Below, piece by piece: positions 28,285 to 36,969 of a DNA stretch of 64,000 nt. The position numbers were made by a program, and so were the translations under genes. Under the pieces are notes generated by a model that was given only the letters and a program-made list of their open reading frames with translations, was not told the origin of the DNA and searched no databases. Position 1 is the stretch's first letter, and each line of letters opens with the position of its first letter. Source of the stretch: Clostridiales bacterium (lineage in GTDB: Bacteria > Bacillota > Clostridia > Christensenellales > Aristaeellaceae); assembly GCA_015056085.1 (NCBI GenBank), contig SVHA01000003.1, forward strand, positions 1-64,000, written 5' to 3'.

Positions 28285-28844
28285 CAAAGAGGGCCAGAGG
28301 GGGTGTCTCAATTCATCCCACCCGGAGACACCCCCTCTGGACTCCCCCCTTTCCCCCGGTCTTGTGAGGGTTATTGAGTTGACTGCCCCTCAAACGCCTC
28401 GCGGGGGCGGCCCGTTACGGGGTCGCTCCGATGGAGTCCGTGTGCGGCGACGGAGCGCCGCACGCCGGAACTGTTGTGGAGGAGCGGGTACGAGGGGTGC
28501 TTCGGTTTGTTGCCGGGGTAAAGTCAACTAACAAGGATGCAGACCGAAGGGGTCCAGGGGGCGATCGGAAAGCCCCCTGGTTGCCCCGGCAAAGACAAGA
28601 GAGATGTACAAATGCCCTCAACAAAAAATCCCCCAAGCCCTTGGGCTTGGGGTGATGGGTCAAGGGCCAATGGCCCTTGCGGGGGTATCGGGGGCAGCGC
28701 CCCCGATTGGGGTGCGGGGCAAAGCCCCGCACGCAGGAGTCCAGAGGGCACAGCCCTCTGGTGGGGGCGGTGGGGGCATAGCCCCCACCAGGGGTGTCGG
28801 GGGCGGCGCCCCCGACTTGGTTTCCAAAGGGCAAAGCCCTTTGG

Positions 28845-31550
28845 TCATTTGAGAGTCTTTTGCAGTTCAGACCAGGCCTTGTCCACGGCCAGCTGATGAC
28901 TGGTGGCGTACTTGCCGATGGCCGTCACCTGCGCCATGGTACGGGGGAAGTGGAAGCACACATGACCGTCAAAATTGTTGTCACCATTGTGATAAATGCC
29001 ATGCTCCATGGAGTGGGTGGTAGCCAGATACACTTCGCCGTTGCTGAGGATCACCCAAACCGGCTTGGGATTCCAGTCGTTGCCGCCAAAGGCCTGCAGC
29101 ATCTTCGCCGTGTCAGCGGCGGTGATGGGCTCGGCGTCCGCATGAGCGCCCAGGGAGAACATATGGATCTGCCAGGAAATGCCGCTGGCGGGATCATACA
29201 CCGTGGCGTAGGGATACTTGCGTGCCTGCGCCCTGATGACGTTGTACCAACTTGCGTACTGCACGTCCCGGGCCGTCACCGTGGTCACGTTGGGAATTAC
29301 CTGCGTCGTGCCGCCCGTTGTGCCAGCATTGCCCGACGTGCCGGAATTGCCGGTATTACCGGTACTGCCGGCGCCCTGCGCATTGACGCTGGACAGCACG
29401 GACAGGGTGATTTTGCCCGCAATGCCGTCCGCTTCCAGATCATTGGCCTTCTGGAAGGCCTTGAGGGCCTTGTAGGTCAGCGCACCGAACTTGCCGTCGG
29501 CATCGCCGGTAAGATAACCCAGGGAAATCAGCCGCTGCTGCATGGCCTTCACGGAGGCACTCACGTCGCCCCGGCGCAGGGTGTTGCTGGTAGCCAACTG
29601 AATGGTCTGGTCCGTCACCACGCCGGTGGTGGGAGCAGGAGTGGGCTTGGCCGCAGAGGCGGAATACAGCTTCGTCTGGGTCTCGGCGCCGGCGATGCCG
29701 TCACGCACAAGGCCGTTGACCTTCTGGAAGGCGTAGACCGCTTCCGCCGTCTGGGCGCCATACTTGCCGTCAGCCGTGCCGGAGAGATAGCCCAGGGAAA
29801 TCAGCCGCATCTGCAGCTGGCGCACCATAGCGCCGGAATCGCCCCGGCGGAGGGTTTTGTAGGAATCCACCGTGCCGCCAGCCATGTCGCCGGAATCGGT
29901 GATGGCGGTGATGGAGTAGAGTTTGCTCTGGGTGTCGTAGCCCGCCACACCGTCGGCGGTCAGGCCGTTTTTCTTCTGGAAGGCCTTGATGGCCGCAACG
30001 TCATCCGCCTTGCACACGCCGTCGTTCATCGCCTGATAATACCCCAGGGCAGTCAGCCGCTGCTGCAGGCGCAGCACTTCCCAGCCGGAGGTGCCCTTGC
30101 GGATGATCACCACGTTATCCGGCGTCAATTCCGCAGGTTCGGGGGTGGCGGTGGGAGCGGGCGTCACAGGCGCAGCGGTGGGCGCAGGGGTGGGCGTGGC
30201 GTCCACGGACAGGGCCGTGTGGCTGAACAGCACCGCCTGGGTGGAAGCGCCTGCCACGCCGTCTGCCTCCAGATTATGCTTGCGCTGGAAGGCTTTGAGG
30301 GCCTTTTGGCTGTCGGAGCCAAACTTGCCGTCCGCCTTGCCCGTCAAATAGCCCAGATCGATCAGCCGCTGCTGCACCAGTCTGGCGTCCGCGCCCCGAT
30401 CGCCCCGGCGCACCGTGTCAGAAGGCATCTGGAAGGTGGGCGCAGGAGTAGGAGGTGCGGTGGGCTTGGGCGTTGCCGTAGCGTCGGGCGTAAGGGCTGC
30501 AGCGCTCAGGAGCACTTCCCGGGTCTTCACGCCGCACACGCCGTCCACGGCCAGGCCATTCTTCTTCTGGAAGGCCCGCACCGCATCCCGGGTGGCCTTG
30601 TCATACACGCAGGTCACAGCGCCCTGATAATATCCCAGCTGCTGCAGGCGGGTCTGCACCGTGCCCACCAGTTCGCCCTTGTTGTTCAGGCGGATGCTCA
30701 CACCGGGCAGAGGGGAGAGGGTGTCGATTTCCGTCTTTTTGCCGGCGCTGTTTTTCGGTTCACCGTTATACAGGAATGCCTGCAGATTCTGATCTGCAAT
30801 GCCGGTGGTAGGGTATTCATTCACTTCCTGGAATTTTGCCACAGCGCTGCGGGTGCCGGCGCCATAGACGCCGTCCGCCGTGCCGGAGAGGTAGCCCAGT
30901 TCAATCAACGCTTCCTGCAGGGCACGCACACGGCTGCCCCGACTGCCCACCTGCAAAAGCGTATAGACGTCATCGCTCAGTTCAGGCGCAGGCGTTGCCA
31001 CAGAAGGCGGCGCAGCCGTGGCCGGCTTCACCGTACGCAGGTTGACGTACTTCTTCAGGCACCAGCCCTCCTGCCCCCGGTAGATCACCCGGACGTAACT
31101 GCCGGAGACTTCCTGCACGGATACCTCGGCGCCTTCCGGAATGGAAGCGATTCTGTCCGAGGAGGTGGACTTCTTTTCACGTAGGTTGACCTGATCGTTG
31201 GTGGTGGTCTGATAAGGATAGCCGCTGACCGGCGGCAGGGGCGTGGGCGTGATCACCACGCCGGGATCGTCGTTGACGTATGCCTTGACCACATACCCGG
31301 TCTGTCCCTGATAGCGTACCTTATAATAATTGCCTGACTGACCCAGCACCTCCAGCACTGCGCCCTGGGGAATAGAATCCAGGCGTGCCGAGGACGTGGA
31401 TGCGCTGCGGCGCAGATTGACCTGATCATTCGTGGTGGTGGTATAAGGATAGTCTGCCGCAAAGGCCGCCGACAGGTAGGTCACTACCAGCACAGCCAGC
31501 ACCGTCAGCCACATCAGCCTCACGGCTGCAGGATGATTCTTCCGACTCAT
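28845..31550 (-). CDS. Secreted SH3 and peptidoglycan-binding repeat protein with conserved His-rich C-terminal domain
   Basis: Exported protein of 901 residues. After the signal peptide (end near AAFAADY) come two SH3b-type domains (each with a DQVNLR motif, about 35-90 and 108-165). Six PG_binding_1 repeats follow between about 195 and 730; a typical unit reads LRRGDSGAMVRQLQMRLISLGY then DGIAG. Pro/Thr-rich linkers separate some of them. The last about 130 residues contain YDPASGISWQIHMFSLGAHADAEP, HSMEHG and GHVCFHFPRT, shared with the protein at 49299. Start ATG at 31550 follows GGAGGAAGG. Probable wall-binding enzyme or scaffold; the C-terminal activity is unknown. Confidence 0.85.
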   Translation of the reverse strand: MSRKNHPAAVRLMWLTVLAVLVVTYLSAAFAADYPYTTTTNDQVNLRRSASTSSARLDSIPQGAVLEVLGQSGNYYKVRYQGQTGYVVKAYVNDDPGVVITPTPLPPVSGYPYQTTTNDQVNLREKKSTSSDRIASIPEGAEVSVQEVSGSYVRVIYRGQEGWCLKKYVNLRTVKPATAAPPSVATPAPELSDDVYTLLQVGSRGSRVRALQEALIELGYLSGTADGVYGAGTRSAVAKFQEVNEYPTTGIADQNLQAFLYNGEPKNSAGKKTEIDTLSPLPGVSIRLNNKGELVGTVQTRLQQLGYYQGAVTCVYDKATRDAVRAFQKKNGLAVDGVCGVKTREVLLSAAALTPDATATPKPTAPPTPAPTFQMPSDTVRRGDRGADARLVQQRLIDLGYLTGKADGKFGSDSQKALKAFQRKHNLEADGVAGASTQAVLFSHTALSVDATPTPAPTAAPVTPAPTATPEPAELTPDNVVIIRKGTSGWEVLRLQQRLTALGYYQAMNDGVCKADDVAAIKAFQKKNGLTADGVAGYDTQSKLYSITAITDSGDMAGGTVDSYKTLRRGDSGAMVRQLQMRLISLGYLSGTADGKYGAQTAEAVYAFQKVNGLVRDGIAGAETQTKLYSASAAKPTPAPTTGVVTDQTIQLATSNTLRRGDVSASVKAMQQRLISLGYLTGDADGKFGALTYKALKAFQKANDLEADGIAGKITLSVLSSVNAQGAGSTGNTGNSGTSGNAGTTGGTTQVIPNVTTVTARDVQYASWYNVIRAQARKYPYATVYDPASGISWQIHMFSLGAHADAEPITAADTAKMLQAFGGNDWNPKPVWVILSNGEVYLATTHSMEHGIYHNGDNNFDGHVCFHFPRTMAQVTAIGKYATSHQLAVDKAWSELQKTLK

Positions 31551-31629
31551 CAATGCCTTCCTCCAATAAATCTTCTTATCTTACATACTTTTGCCGATAT
31601 ATTCGGGTGATCATACTTTACCAGTATTT

Positions 31630-31659
31630 ATTCTACCCTGATATCCCCTGAATTGTCAA
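31630..31659 (-). promoter_or_regulatory. Promoter for SH3/PG-binding gene
   Basis: Minus strand: TTGACA (31659-31654), 18 nt, TAGAAT (31635-31630). It ends just where repeat locus 4 begins. Confidence 0.75.
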
Positions 31660-31689
31660 GCGCAGGCGCCCTTTCCGGGGATGTAGCAA

Positions 31690-33016
31690 ATGTAAAATCT
31701 TTTTGCGGGGCTCTGGCCCTGCACCAAAGGGCTTTGCCCTTTGGTAACCCAGTCGGGGGCGCTGCCCCTGGACCCCTTTTGTGGGGCTTTGCCCCACACC
31801 CCAGCAGAGGCTCTGCCCCTGCACCCCGCAAGGGCCATTGGCCCTTGACCCATTACCCGGAAATCCTGACGGATTTCCGGGGTGTTCTTTTTTTGGAGGA
31901 ATCTTATATATCGGGCTTATTTTCCCCGCAGCAACCAGGGGGCTTTCCGATCGCCCCCTGGACCCCTTCGGAGTCCCCTCCGATGATAGTTGACCGAACA
32001 ATAAACAAAGGATAATCCCCCATACAAACAATCCCCCAAGCCCTTCAAGGCTCGAGGTGGTGGGTTAAGGGCCAAATAAGACTACTTGCATCCGAAGGTT
32101 TCCAAAGGGCGATCGGAAAGCCCTTTGGTCGCCCGTGAGGGCGAAACCTTTCCTTGTAAGGGATAGCGTTTGTTGGATGTTCTTTCTCAGGCCTGAGAAA
32201 ACCCTTGCGGCATTTCGGTAATGATTAGCGTTCTTTCTCAAGCCTGAGAAAGAACCAAAGAGGGCCAGAGGGGGTGTCTCAATTCATCCCACCCGGAGAC
32301 ACCCCCTCTGGACTCCCCCCTTTCCCCCAAACTTGTACAGGTTATTGAGTTGACTGACCCACAAACGCCTCGCGGGGGCGGCCCGTTTCGTGGGCGCTCC
32401 GATGGAGTCCGTGTGCGGCGACGGAGCGCCGCACGCCGGAACTGTTGTAGAGTGTCTTGTCTGATGCCTGTTTCTTATCTTTGCAGGGGCAACCAGGGGG
32501 CTTTCCGATCGCCCCCCTGGACCCCTTCGGTCTGCATCCTTGTAAGTAGTCTTTTCCGTAGCAGAACAATCCCCCACCGCCTAACGGCGGAGCCCCCTTT
32601 ACACAAGGGGGCCTTTGTTGGTTTGACTACAAAATTCGTTCCTTCAACAAACAGGTTAATACTTCTCCATCCGAAGGGGGCCCGAAGGTTTCCAAAGGGC
32701 GATCAGAAAGCCCTTTGGTCGCCCGTGAGGGCGAAACCCTACCTTGCACAAGAACATACTTTCAAAGGAGAAACCCACTAACAAAAAATCCCCCAAGCCC
32801 TTCAGGGCTTGGGGTGATGGGTCAAGGGCCGATGGCCCTTGCGGGGGTATCGGGGGCAGCGCCCCCGATTGGGGTGCGGGGCAAAGCCCCGCAAAAGGGG
32901 TGCAGGGGCGGCGCCCCTGCCGGGGTGTGGGGCGGAGCCCCACATAGGGGCAGCGCCCCCAACTGGGTTTCCAAAGGGCAAAGCCCTTTGGCGGGGTCCA
33001 GGGGCAGAGCCCCTGG
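31690..33016. repeat. Hairpin-rich repeat mosaic, locus 4
   Basis: No credible gene. A palindrome array lies inverted at 31700-31880. GATCGGAAA-loop hairpins sit near 31936, 32100, 32494 and 32690. Two damaged 26-bp palindromes are at 32179 and 32230, followed by the hairpin with 16-bp arms. A module at 32566-32675 is nearly identical to 57652-57765. From about 32785 to 33016 tandem palindromes run up to the TAA stop of the gene at 33017. Confidence 0.85.
32230..32255. repeat. 26-bp palindrome, one centre mismatch
   Basis: Same as at 16093 except that the centre reads CAAGCCTG. A shorter damaged copy begins at 32179. Confidence 0.85.
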
Positions 33017-34834
33017 TTACTCTTCCCGGTCGCTGCGGCGATTACGGGTTACTTCTTCGGTTTCCTGCTCACGGGGATAAAGGTTGCGCAGGGTTTCTTC
33101 CATCAGTTCATTCTTGGCAGTCACGGCTTCATCACCGGGCTGTACTTCAGGAATATCCGTGGGCTCCTTGTCCTCGCCGATGGGGCGGGTCACTTCCTGC
33201 TCCACGGGAGCCTGTTCCACCTGAGGATGCTCAGAGGGCTCGACATAATTGCGGGTCCTGCCGCGCTGGAGGTGATCCTGCGCCTTGGCGGAATCAATGC
33301 CCGCCTTCACGCGGCCAATCACGCCCACCAGCAGCAATGCGCCGCCGATGCAGGTCAGCACCATCAGGATGCGATACACCACGCTCAGGCCGCTCTGCAC
33401 CGTAGCCACATAGCCCGGCAGGCCGTCGTCGGTGGGGATCTCCTCGTACTTGGGGGCGGGAGGCGTCACGATGGGCGCTTCGGTGGGAACGGGAGTGGGA
33501 GCGGCATAGTTGATCTGGAGGATCTCGCTCTCAAACACGTCCGTTTCATCCAGCTGATTTTCCACATGGGCCTCAAAGAGATACTTGCCGGCCATGGGCA
33601 CGCTCACGTCACGGATGAAGCTGCGGGTCTCGCCGGGCTGAATGCTCTCGAAGTTGTACAGAGTCACGCCGGTGGCGACCACATCCACATCTTCAGCGAC
33701 CACAGCGGAATTGTTGGTCACATACACCTTGAAGCGCACCACGCCGGGCAGGGTGTAGATGGTCTCCCGGTCAGCAGTGGCCTTGACTTCCAGCACCACG
33801 GCCTTGGTAGCGTCCACCGCCACCACTTCCAGGCGGCCGGTGGCCGTTTCCACCGTGTTGCCGGAGGCGTCGGTGCCCCGCACGGAGAACTGATAGCCCG
33901 TGGTCTCGGTGACGGTGACTTCCTTTTCCAGGGTCACGGTCTTGCCGGCAGCCACGCCCACGCCGGTGAACACTTCGCCCAGCACGGCGTCGGAAACGGT
34001 GATGTTCTCAAAGTCGGACTTGCCGGTATTCTTGAGGGTCACGGTCAGCTTCACCGTGTCGCCGGGAGTGCCGCCCTTCTTGTCCGCCTTCACGGAGGCA
34101 GTGAGTTTCACTTCGCCGTACTTGACGGTGGCTTCATCCACCTTGGCAGTGCCGGTCTTGCTGCCGGCCTTGAAGGTGATGGTGGCGGCGCTGGTAATGT
34201 CCTTGGTGCCCATCTTCACAGTGAAGGTATGGGTGACCTTTTCGCCGGCAGCCACGCCCGCAATGGTCACGGGGCTGGAGGAAACAGCGCTGTTTTCCTT
34301 GATGGTGACGTTGGTGATATCCACCGTGCCCACGTTGGCGATTTCATAGGTAATGGACACCGTCTGATCCTTGCTGGCCATGTTGGGCAGAATCACACGG
34401 CTGATGTCCACCTGAGGTTCTGCCTCGTTGAAGATCAGCGCCTTGGAGAAGTTCTTCTGCTTCTGCACAGTTTCGTCGCCGACTTTCTGAGGATACACCA
34501 GTCCGAAGGTCAGGCGGCCCTTGCTCAGCTGTTCCGCCGTCACATCCCAGGTGCCGCTCCAGCTGCGGGACTGGCCCGCATCCAGCGCCTCGGAGCCAAA
34601 CTCCGCCACCTGCTGTCCATCGGGATAATACAGTGCCACCATACCCAGCTGTTCGTTGCTGACGTTGGTGACCCGAATGGTCAGATCAATGGTGGCAGGG
34701 CCGGTGAACTGATTGGTGGACATTTCCATCTCAATCTTGATCGGCTCCTCCGCCGCCAGGGCAGCAGTCGTCCCTGCTGCCAGCAGCACCAGCAGCATCA
34801 CGCTCAGGCATACCATCCACAAACGCTTCATCAT
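33017..34834 (-). CDS. Membrane-anchored multidomain Ig-like (CARDB/DUF11-type) protein
   Basis: Exported protein of 605 residues: signal peptide ending ALAA, about four beta-sandwich domains (recurring patterns such as TVKLTVTLKNTGKSDFENITVSDAVLG and VVRFKVYVTNNSAVVAEDVDV), one membrane helix near 478-498 (VVYRILMVLTCIGGALLLVGVIG) and a charged cytoplasmic tail of about 100 residues. The domains resemble CARDB/NEW3-type modules, common in proteins displayed on the cell surface. Function unknown. The start is ATG at 34834 or 34831. The nearest AAGGAGG is 28 nt upstream, separated by a perfect hairpin. The stop abuts repeat locus 4. Confidence 0.75.
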   Translation of the reverse strand: MMKRLWMVCLSVMLLVLLAAGTTAALAAEEPIKIEMEMSTNQFTGPATIDLTIRVTNVSNEQLGMVALYYPDGQQVAEFGSEALDAGQSRSWSGTWDVTAEQLSKGRLTFGLVYPQKVGDETVQKQKNFSKALIFNEAEPQVDISRVILPNMASKDQTVSITYEIANVGTVDITNVTIKENSAVSSSPVTIAGVAAGEKVTHTFTVKMGTKDITSAATITFKAGSKTGTAKVDEATVKYGEVKLTASVKADKKGGTPGDTVKLTVTLKNTGKSDFENITVSDAVLGEVFTGVGVAAGKTVTLEKEVTVTETTGYQFSVRGTDASGNTVETATGRLEVVAVDATKAVVLEVKATADRETIYTLPGVVRFKVYVTNNSAVVAEDVDVVATGVTLYNFESIQPGETRSFIRDVSVPMAGKYLFEAHVENQLDETDVFESEILQINYAAPTPVPTEAPIVTPPAPKYEEIPTDDGLPGYVATVQSGLSVVYRILMVLTCIGGALLLVGVIGRVKAGIDSAKAQDHLQRGRTRNYVEPSEHPQVEQAPVEQEVTRPIGEDKEPTDIPEVQPGDEAVTAKNELMEETLRNLYPREQETEEVTRNRRSDREE

Positions 34835-34842
34835 CTTTTTCT

Positions 34843-34869
34843 GGACGCACTTGCGCGTCCATCCTCCTT
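34843..34869 (-). promoter_or_regulatory. Ribosome-binding site and hairpin before the Ig-like gene
   Basis: Minus strand: AAGGAGG (34869-34863), then a hairpin with arms GGACGC and GCGTCC (34860-34843), then 8 nt and ATG. If the hairpin forms, the site is brought within about 10 nt of the start. Confidence 0.5.
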
Positions 34870-34937
34870 CCGCATCCGGCAGGCGCCGGAATCTGGCTTG
34901 GGTGATTGTATCTCAAAGGATACAGTCTTGCTATCCT

Positions 34938-34967
34938 ATTGTACTCGCCAAAGGGCTTTTCTGTCAA
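34938..34967 (-). promoter_or_regulatory. Promoter for Ig-like gene
   Basis: Minus strand: TTGACA (34967-34962), 18 nt, TACAAT (34943-34938). Confidence 0.75.
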
Positions 34968-35050
34968 GGCATCGGAGCAGGAGAAATGTAAATCTTCCCA
35001 CGAAACTGCGGTTTTTTTGCCGCAGCGAGACCAAATCCCGCATGGAAGTG

Positions 35051-35079
35051 TTGCCCGCACCATAAAAATGTGCTATAAT
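35051..35079 (+). promoter_or_regulatory. Promoter for cytidylate-kinase-like gene
   Basis: TTGCCC (35051-35056), 17 nt, TATAAT (35074-35079) with TGTGC just upstream, an extended -10. Confidence 0.75.
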
Positions 35080-35180
35080 TTTGTTACCAGCAACATCGCT
35101 CTTCAGGTCAGGGAGGCCCCGGGAGGCAAATTCCCCCGGGCTCTGACCGTCACCCGAAACAGAAAGCGAGGGATTTTCAC

Positions 35181-35831
35181 ATGGCAGGCAACACCGTCAT
35201 TACCATCGGCAGACAATTCGGCTCCGGCGGTCGCTATGTTGGCAGGCTGCTGGCTGAAAAACTGGGCATCCCCTTCTACGACAAGGAACTGCTCAGCGAG
35301 GCAGCCCGTTACAGCGGCATCTGCGAGGAAATCTTTGAAGATCACGACGAAAAGCCCACCCGCTCGCTTCTGTTCTCTCTGGTGACGGGGATGCAGATGC
35401 ACGGCGACGCCGGCAGCATCTACATGGATATGCCCCTCAACCACAAGATCTTCCTGGCGCAGTTTGACGCCATCCGCCGCCTGGCGGACGAGCAGTCCTG
35501 CGTGATTGTGGGCCGCTGCGGCGACTATGTGCTCAGGGATCACCCCAATGCGGTGAGCGTGTTCGTCAAGGCCGGGCTGGAAGATAAAGTCGAGCGCGCT
35601 GTGAAGTATTACGGCGTGGATCCCCTCAAGGCCGAGGACGTCATCCGCAAGGCGGACCGTCAGCGCGCCAGTTACTACAACTATTTTGCCACCAGTACCT
35701 GGGGCGATGTGGACAACTATGACCTGTGCGTGGACACGGGCAAGCTGGGCGTGGAAGGCGCCGTGGAACTGATCTGCCGCTATGTGGAAATCCGGGATCA
35801 GGTGCTTTCCGGAAAGAAGATCACCCTGTAA
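35181..35831 (+). CDS. Cytidylate kinase-like family protein
   Basis: P-loop kinase-like protein of 216 residues. ITIGRQFGSGGRYVGRLLAEKLGIPFYD is the altered P-loop (GRQFGSGG) of the AAA_26/cytidylate-kinase-like family, followed by VIVGRCGDYVL and VFVKAGLEDKVER. These proteins are common in clostridia and their substrate is not firmly established, so true CMP kinase activity should not be assumed. GCGAGGG precedes the ATG. It is co-transcribed with the secreted protein 13 bp downstream. Confidence 0.85.
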   Translation: MAGNTVITIGRQFGSGGRYVGRLLAEKLGIPFYDKELLSEAARYSGICEEIFEDHDEKPTRSLLFSLVTGMQMHGDAGSIYMDMPLNHKIFLAQFDAIRRLADEQSCVIVGRCGDYVLRDHPNAVSVFVKAGLEDKVERAVKYYGVDPLKAEDVIRKADRQRASYYNYFATSTWGDVDNYDLCVDTGKLGVEGAVELICRYVEIRDQVLSGKKITL

Positions 35832-35844
35832 CGGAGGCCCCCTG

Positions 35845-36570
35845 ATGAACCTTATCAAAAAGCTGGCAGCCCTTGCGCTGGCGCTGATCCTGGCCTGCTC
35901 CTGTTCCCTGGCGGAACTGACCTGGCCCGAAGAGGTCAACCCCGCCCAGGCAGCCCTGCGCGCCTATGTGGAAACCCTCAACGATACCCTCACCGTGTGG
36001 AATCAGCCCACCATCAATTCCATCTTTGAATACTACCCCGCTTTTGTGTCCATGGGCGTCACCGCTTTTGACGACGCTGAAGTGGCAGAAGGCGTTGAAC
36101 TGTCCTTCTCCCTGGAAGTGGACCGCATCTGGACGCTGCAATTGCGCATGAACGACCCGGAGCGCTTCGCCAACATGGCCGGCGCCTGCATTCAGGCCAC
36201 CTCGCCTAAGAGCATCTCCACCGAGGACGCCCGCAAGGACCCTGTGGCCTATGTGGATCGGGTGCAGGCCGCTCCCCTTTCCCCCTTTGAGGATGAAATC
36301 GTCCTTACCCCCACCTCTGCCCTGCGCACGTTCTACGCCTATTATCCCAACCAGTACCACGACGGCGTGAACTGGCTGCAGCTCACCATCGTCTTCCCCT
36401 TGCCCGGCACCCAGAACCCCGGCGTGGCCGTGACGCCCCTGCCGGAGTTCGCTCCCCAGGAGGGCGAGGACGAGTACGGCAACGAAACCAACGCCTATCT
36501 GGACGGCTACGGCCAGTACGACATTTTCGTTACCGCCAGCCCGGAACCTGATTCCGCCGCCATGGAATGA
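35845..36570 (+). CDS. Secreted protein of unknown function
   Basis: A 241-residue exported protein. The N-terminus MNLIKKLAALALALILACSC is a signal peptide, most likely cut after SLA; the Cys pair does not form a clean lipobox. The mature part is acidic, with no domain I recognise. The middle holds two aromatic-rich stretches (INSIFEYYPAFVSMGV and ALRTFYAYYPNQYHDG) that could be a duplicated fold. The tail is acidic and Pro-rich. GGAGG precedes the ATG at 35845. Second gene of a two-gene unit. Confidence 0.7.
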   Translation: MNLIKKLAALALALILACSCSLAELTWPEEVNPAQAALRAYVETLNDTLTVWNQPTINSIFEYYPAFVSMGVTAFDDAEVAEGVELSFSLEVDRIWTLQLRMNDPERFANMAGACIQATSPKSISTEDARKDPVAYVDRVQAAPLSPFEDEIVLTPTSALRTFYAYYPNQYHDGVNWLQLTIVFPLPGTQNPGVAVTPLPEFAPQEGEDEYGNETNAYLDGYGQYDIFVTASPEPDSAAME

Positions 36571-36586
36571 CCTTCCCCCATATATA

Positions 36587-36620
36587 AAATCCGGTCTGTA
36601 CCTGCAGACCGGATTTTTTG
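36587..36620 (+). terminator. Bidirectional terminator
   Basis: AATCCGGTCTG, 6-nt loop, CAGACCGGATT, T-run on the plus strand and A-run before it. It may also serve the minus-strand gene ending at 36631. Confidence 0.88.
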
Positions 36621-36630
36621 TTGATTTTTT

Positions 36631-36945
36631 TCAGGCGCCCTTTTCCTGATCGATGGAGGATTTGATGGCATACACCAGCATCGCCGCCACCAGCACGCCC
36701 TCCACGGCCAGCAGCCAGCCCGTTTCCAGCAGGATTTCCGCCGCCATGCAGGCAAAGACGCCGCAAATCATGGCAAACACCACCGCCGTCTGGCGGTAAT
36801 GGGGCTTCTTGTCCAGTTTCTCCCGCTCTTCCCGGCTGGCCCAGATGTAGGCGTTGTTGAAAAGGAAGCCCTTTTCCTGAAAGGAGCGGATGCTGATGAC
36901 CAGCGCCGCCAGCGAGATGATCCCGCAGATCACCGCAAAAACCAT
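36631..36945 (-). CDS. Small membrane protein, DUF3784-like
   Basis: A 104-residue protein with helices at about 1-20, 55-72 and 76-93. After helix 1 is FQEKGFLFNNAYIWASREEREKLDKKPHYRQTAVVF, which fits DUF3784 well. I use the second ATG (36945) because AAGGAGG directly abuts the first and lies 6 nt before the second. It precedes no close partner; hflX begins upstream. Function unknown. Confidence 0.75.
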   Translation of the reverse strand: MVFAVICGIISLAALVISIRSFQEKGFLFNNAYIWASREEREKLDKKPHYRQTAVVFAMICGVFACMAAEILLETGWLLAVEGVLVAAMLVYAIKSSIDQEKGA

Positions 36946-36969
36946 GGGCATCCTCCTTTTGTGTGGGCG

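Larger units (their letters stand above)
27302..28483. repeat. Tandem direct duplication of about 525 bp
   Basis: Bases 27302-27829 recur at 27958-28483 with only a few differences (offset 654-656). A non-repeated spacer of about 128 bp lies between. The copies carry hairpins, a GCGTGCATCGGCACAAACG segment and the 26-bp palindrome. Confidence 0.92.
27130..28844. repeat. Hairpin-rich repeat mosaic, locus 3
   Basis: No credible gene. It holds GATCGGAAA-loop hairpins near 27274, 27408, 27871, 28062 and 28556, two copies each of the 26-bp palindrome and the hairpin with 16-bp arms, and from about 28630 to 28844 a tandem array of seven palindromes. Much of it is an internal direct duplication (see 27302). 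The array ends exactly at the stop codon of the gene at 28845. Confidence 0.85.

Noticed and set aside
27130-28844. CRISPR array
   Set aside because: Repeats are palindromic and of several types, without regular unique spacers, and no cas genes are present.
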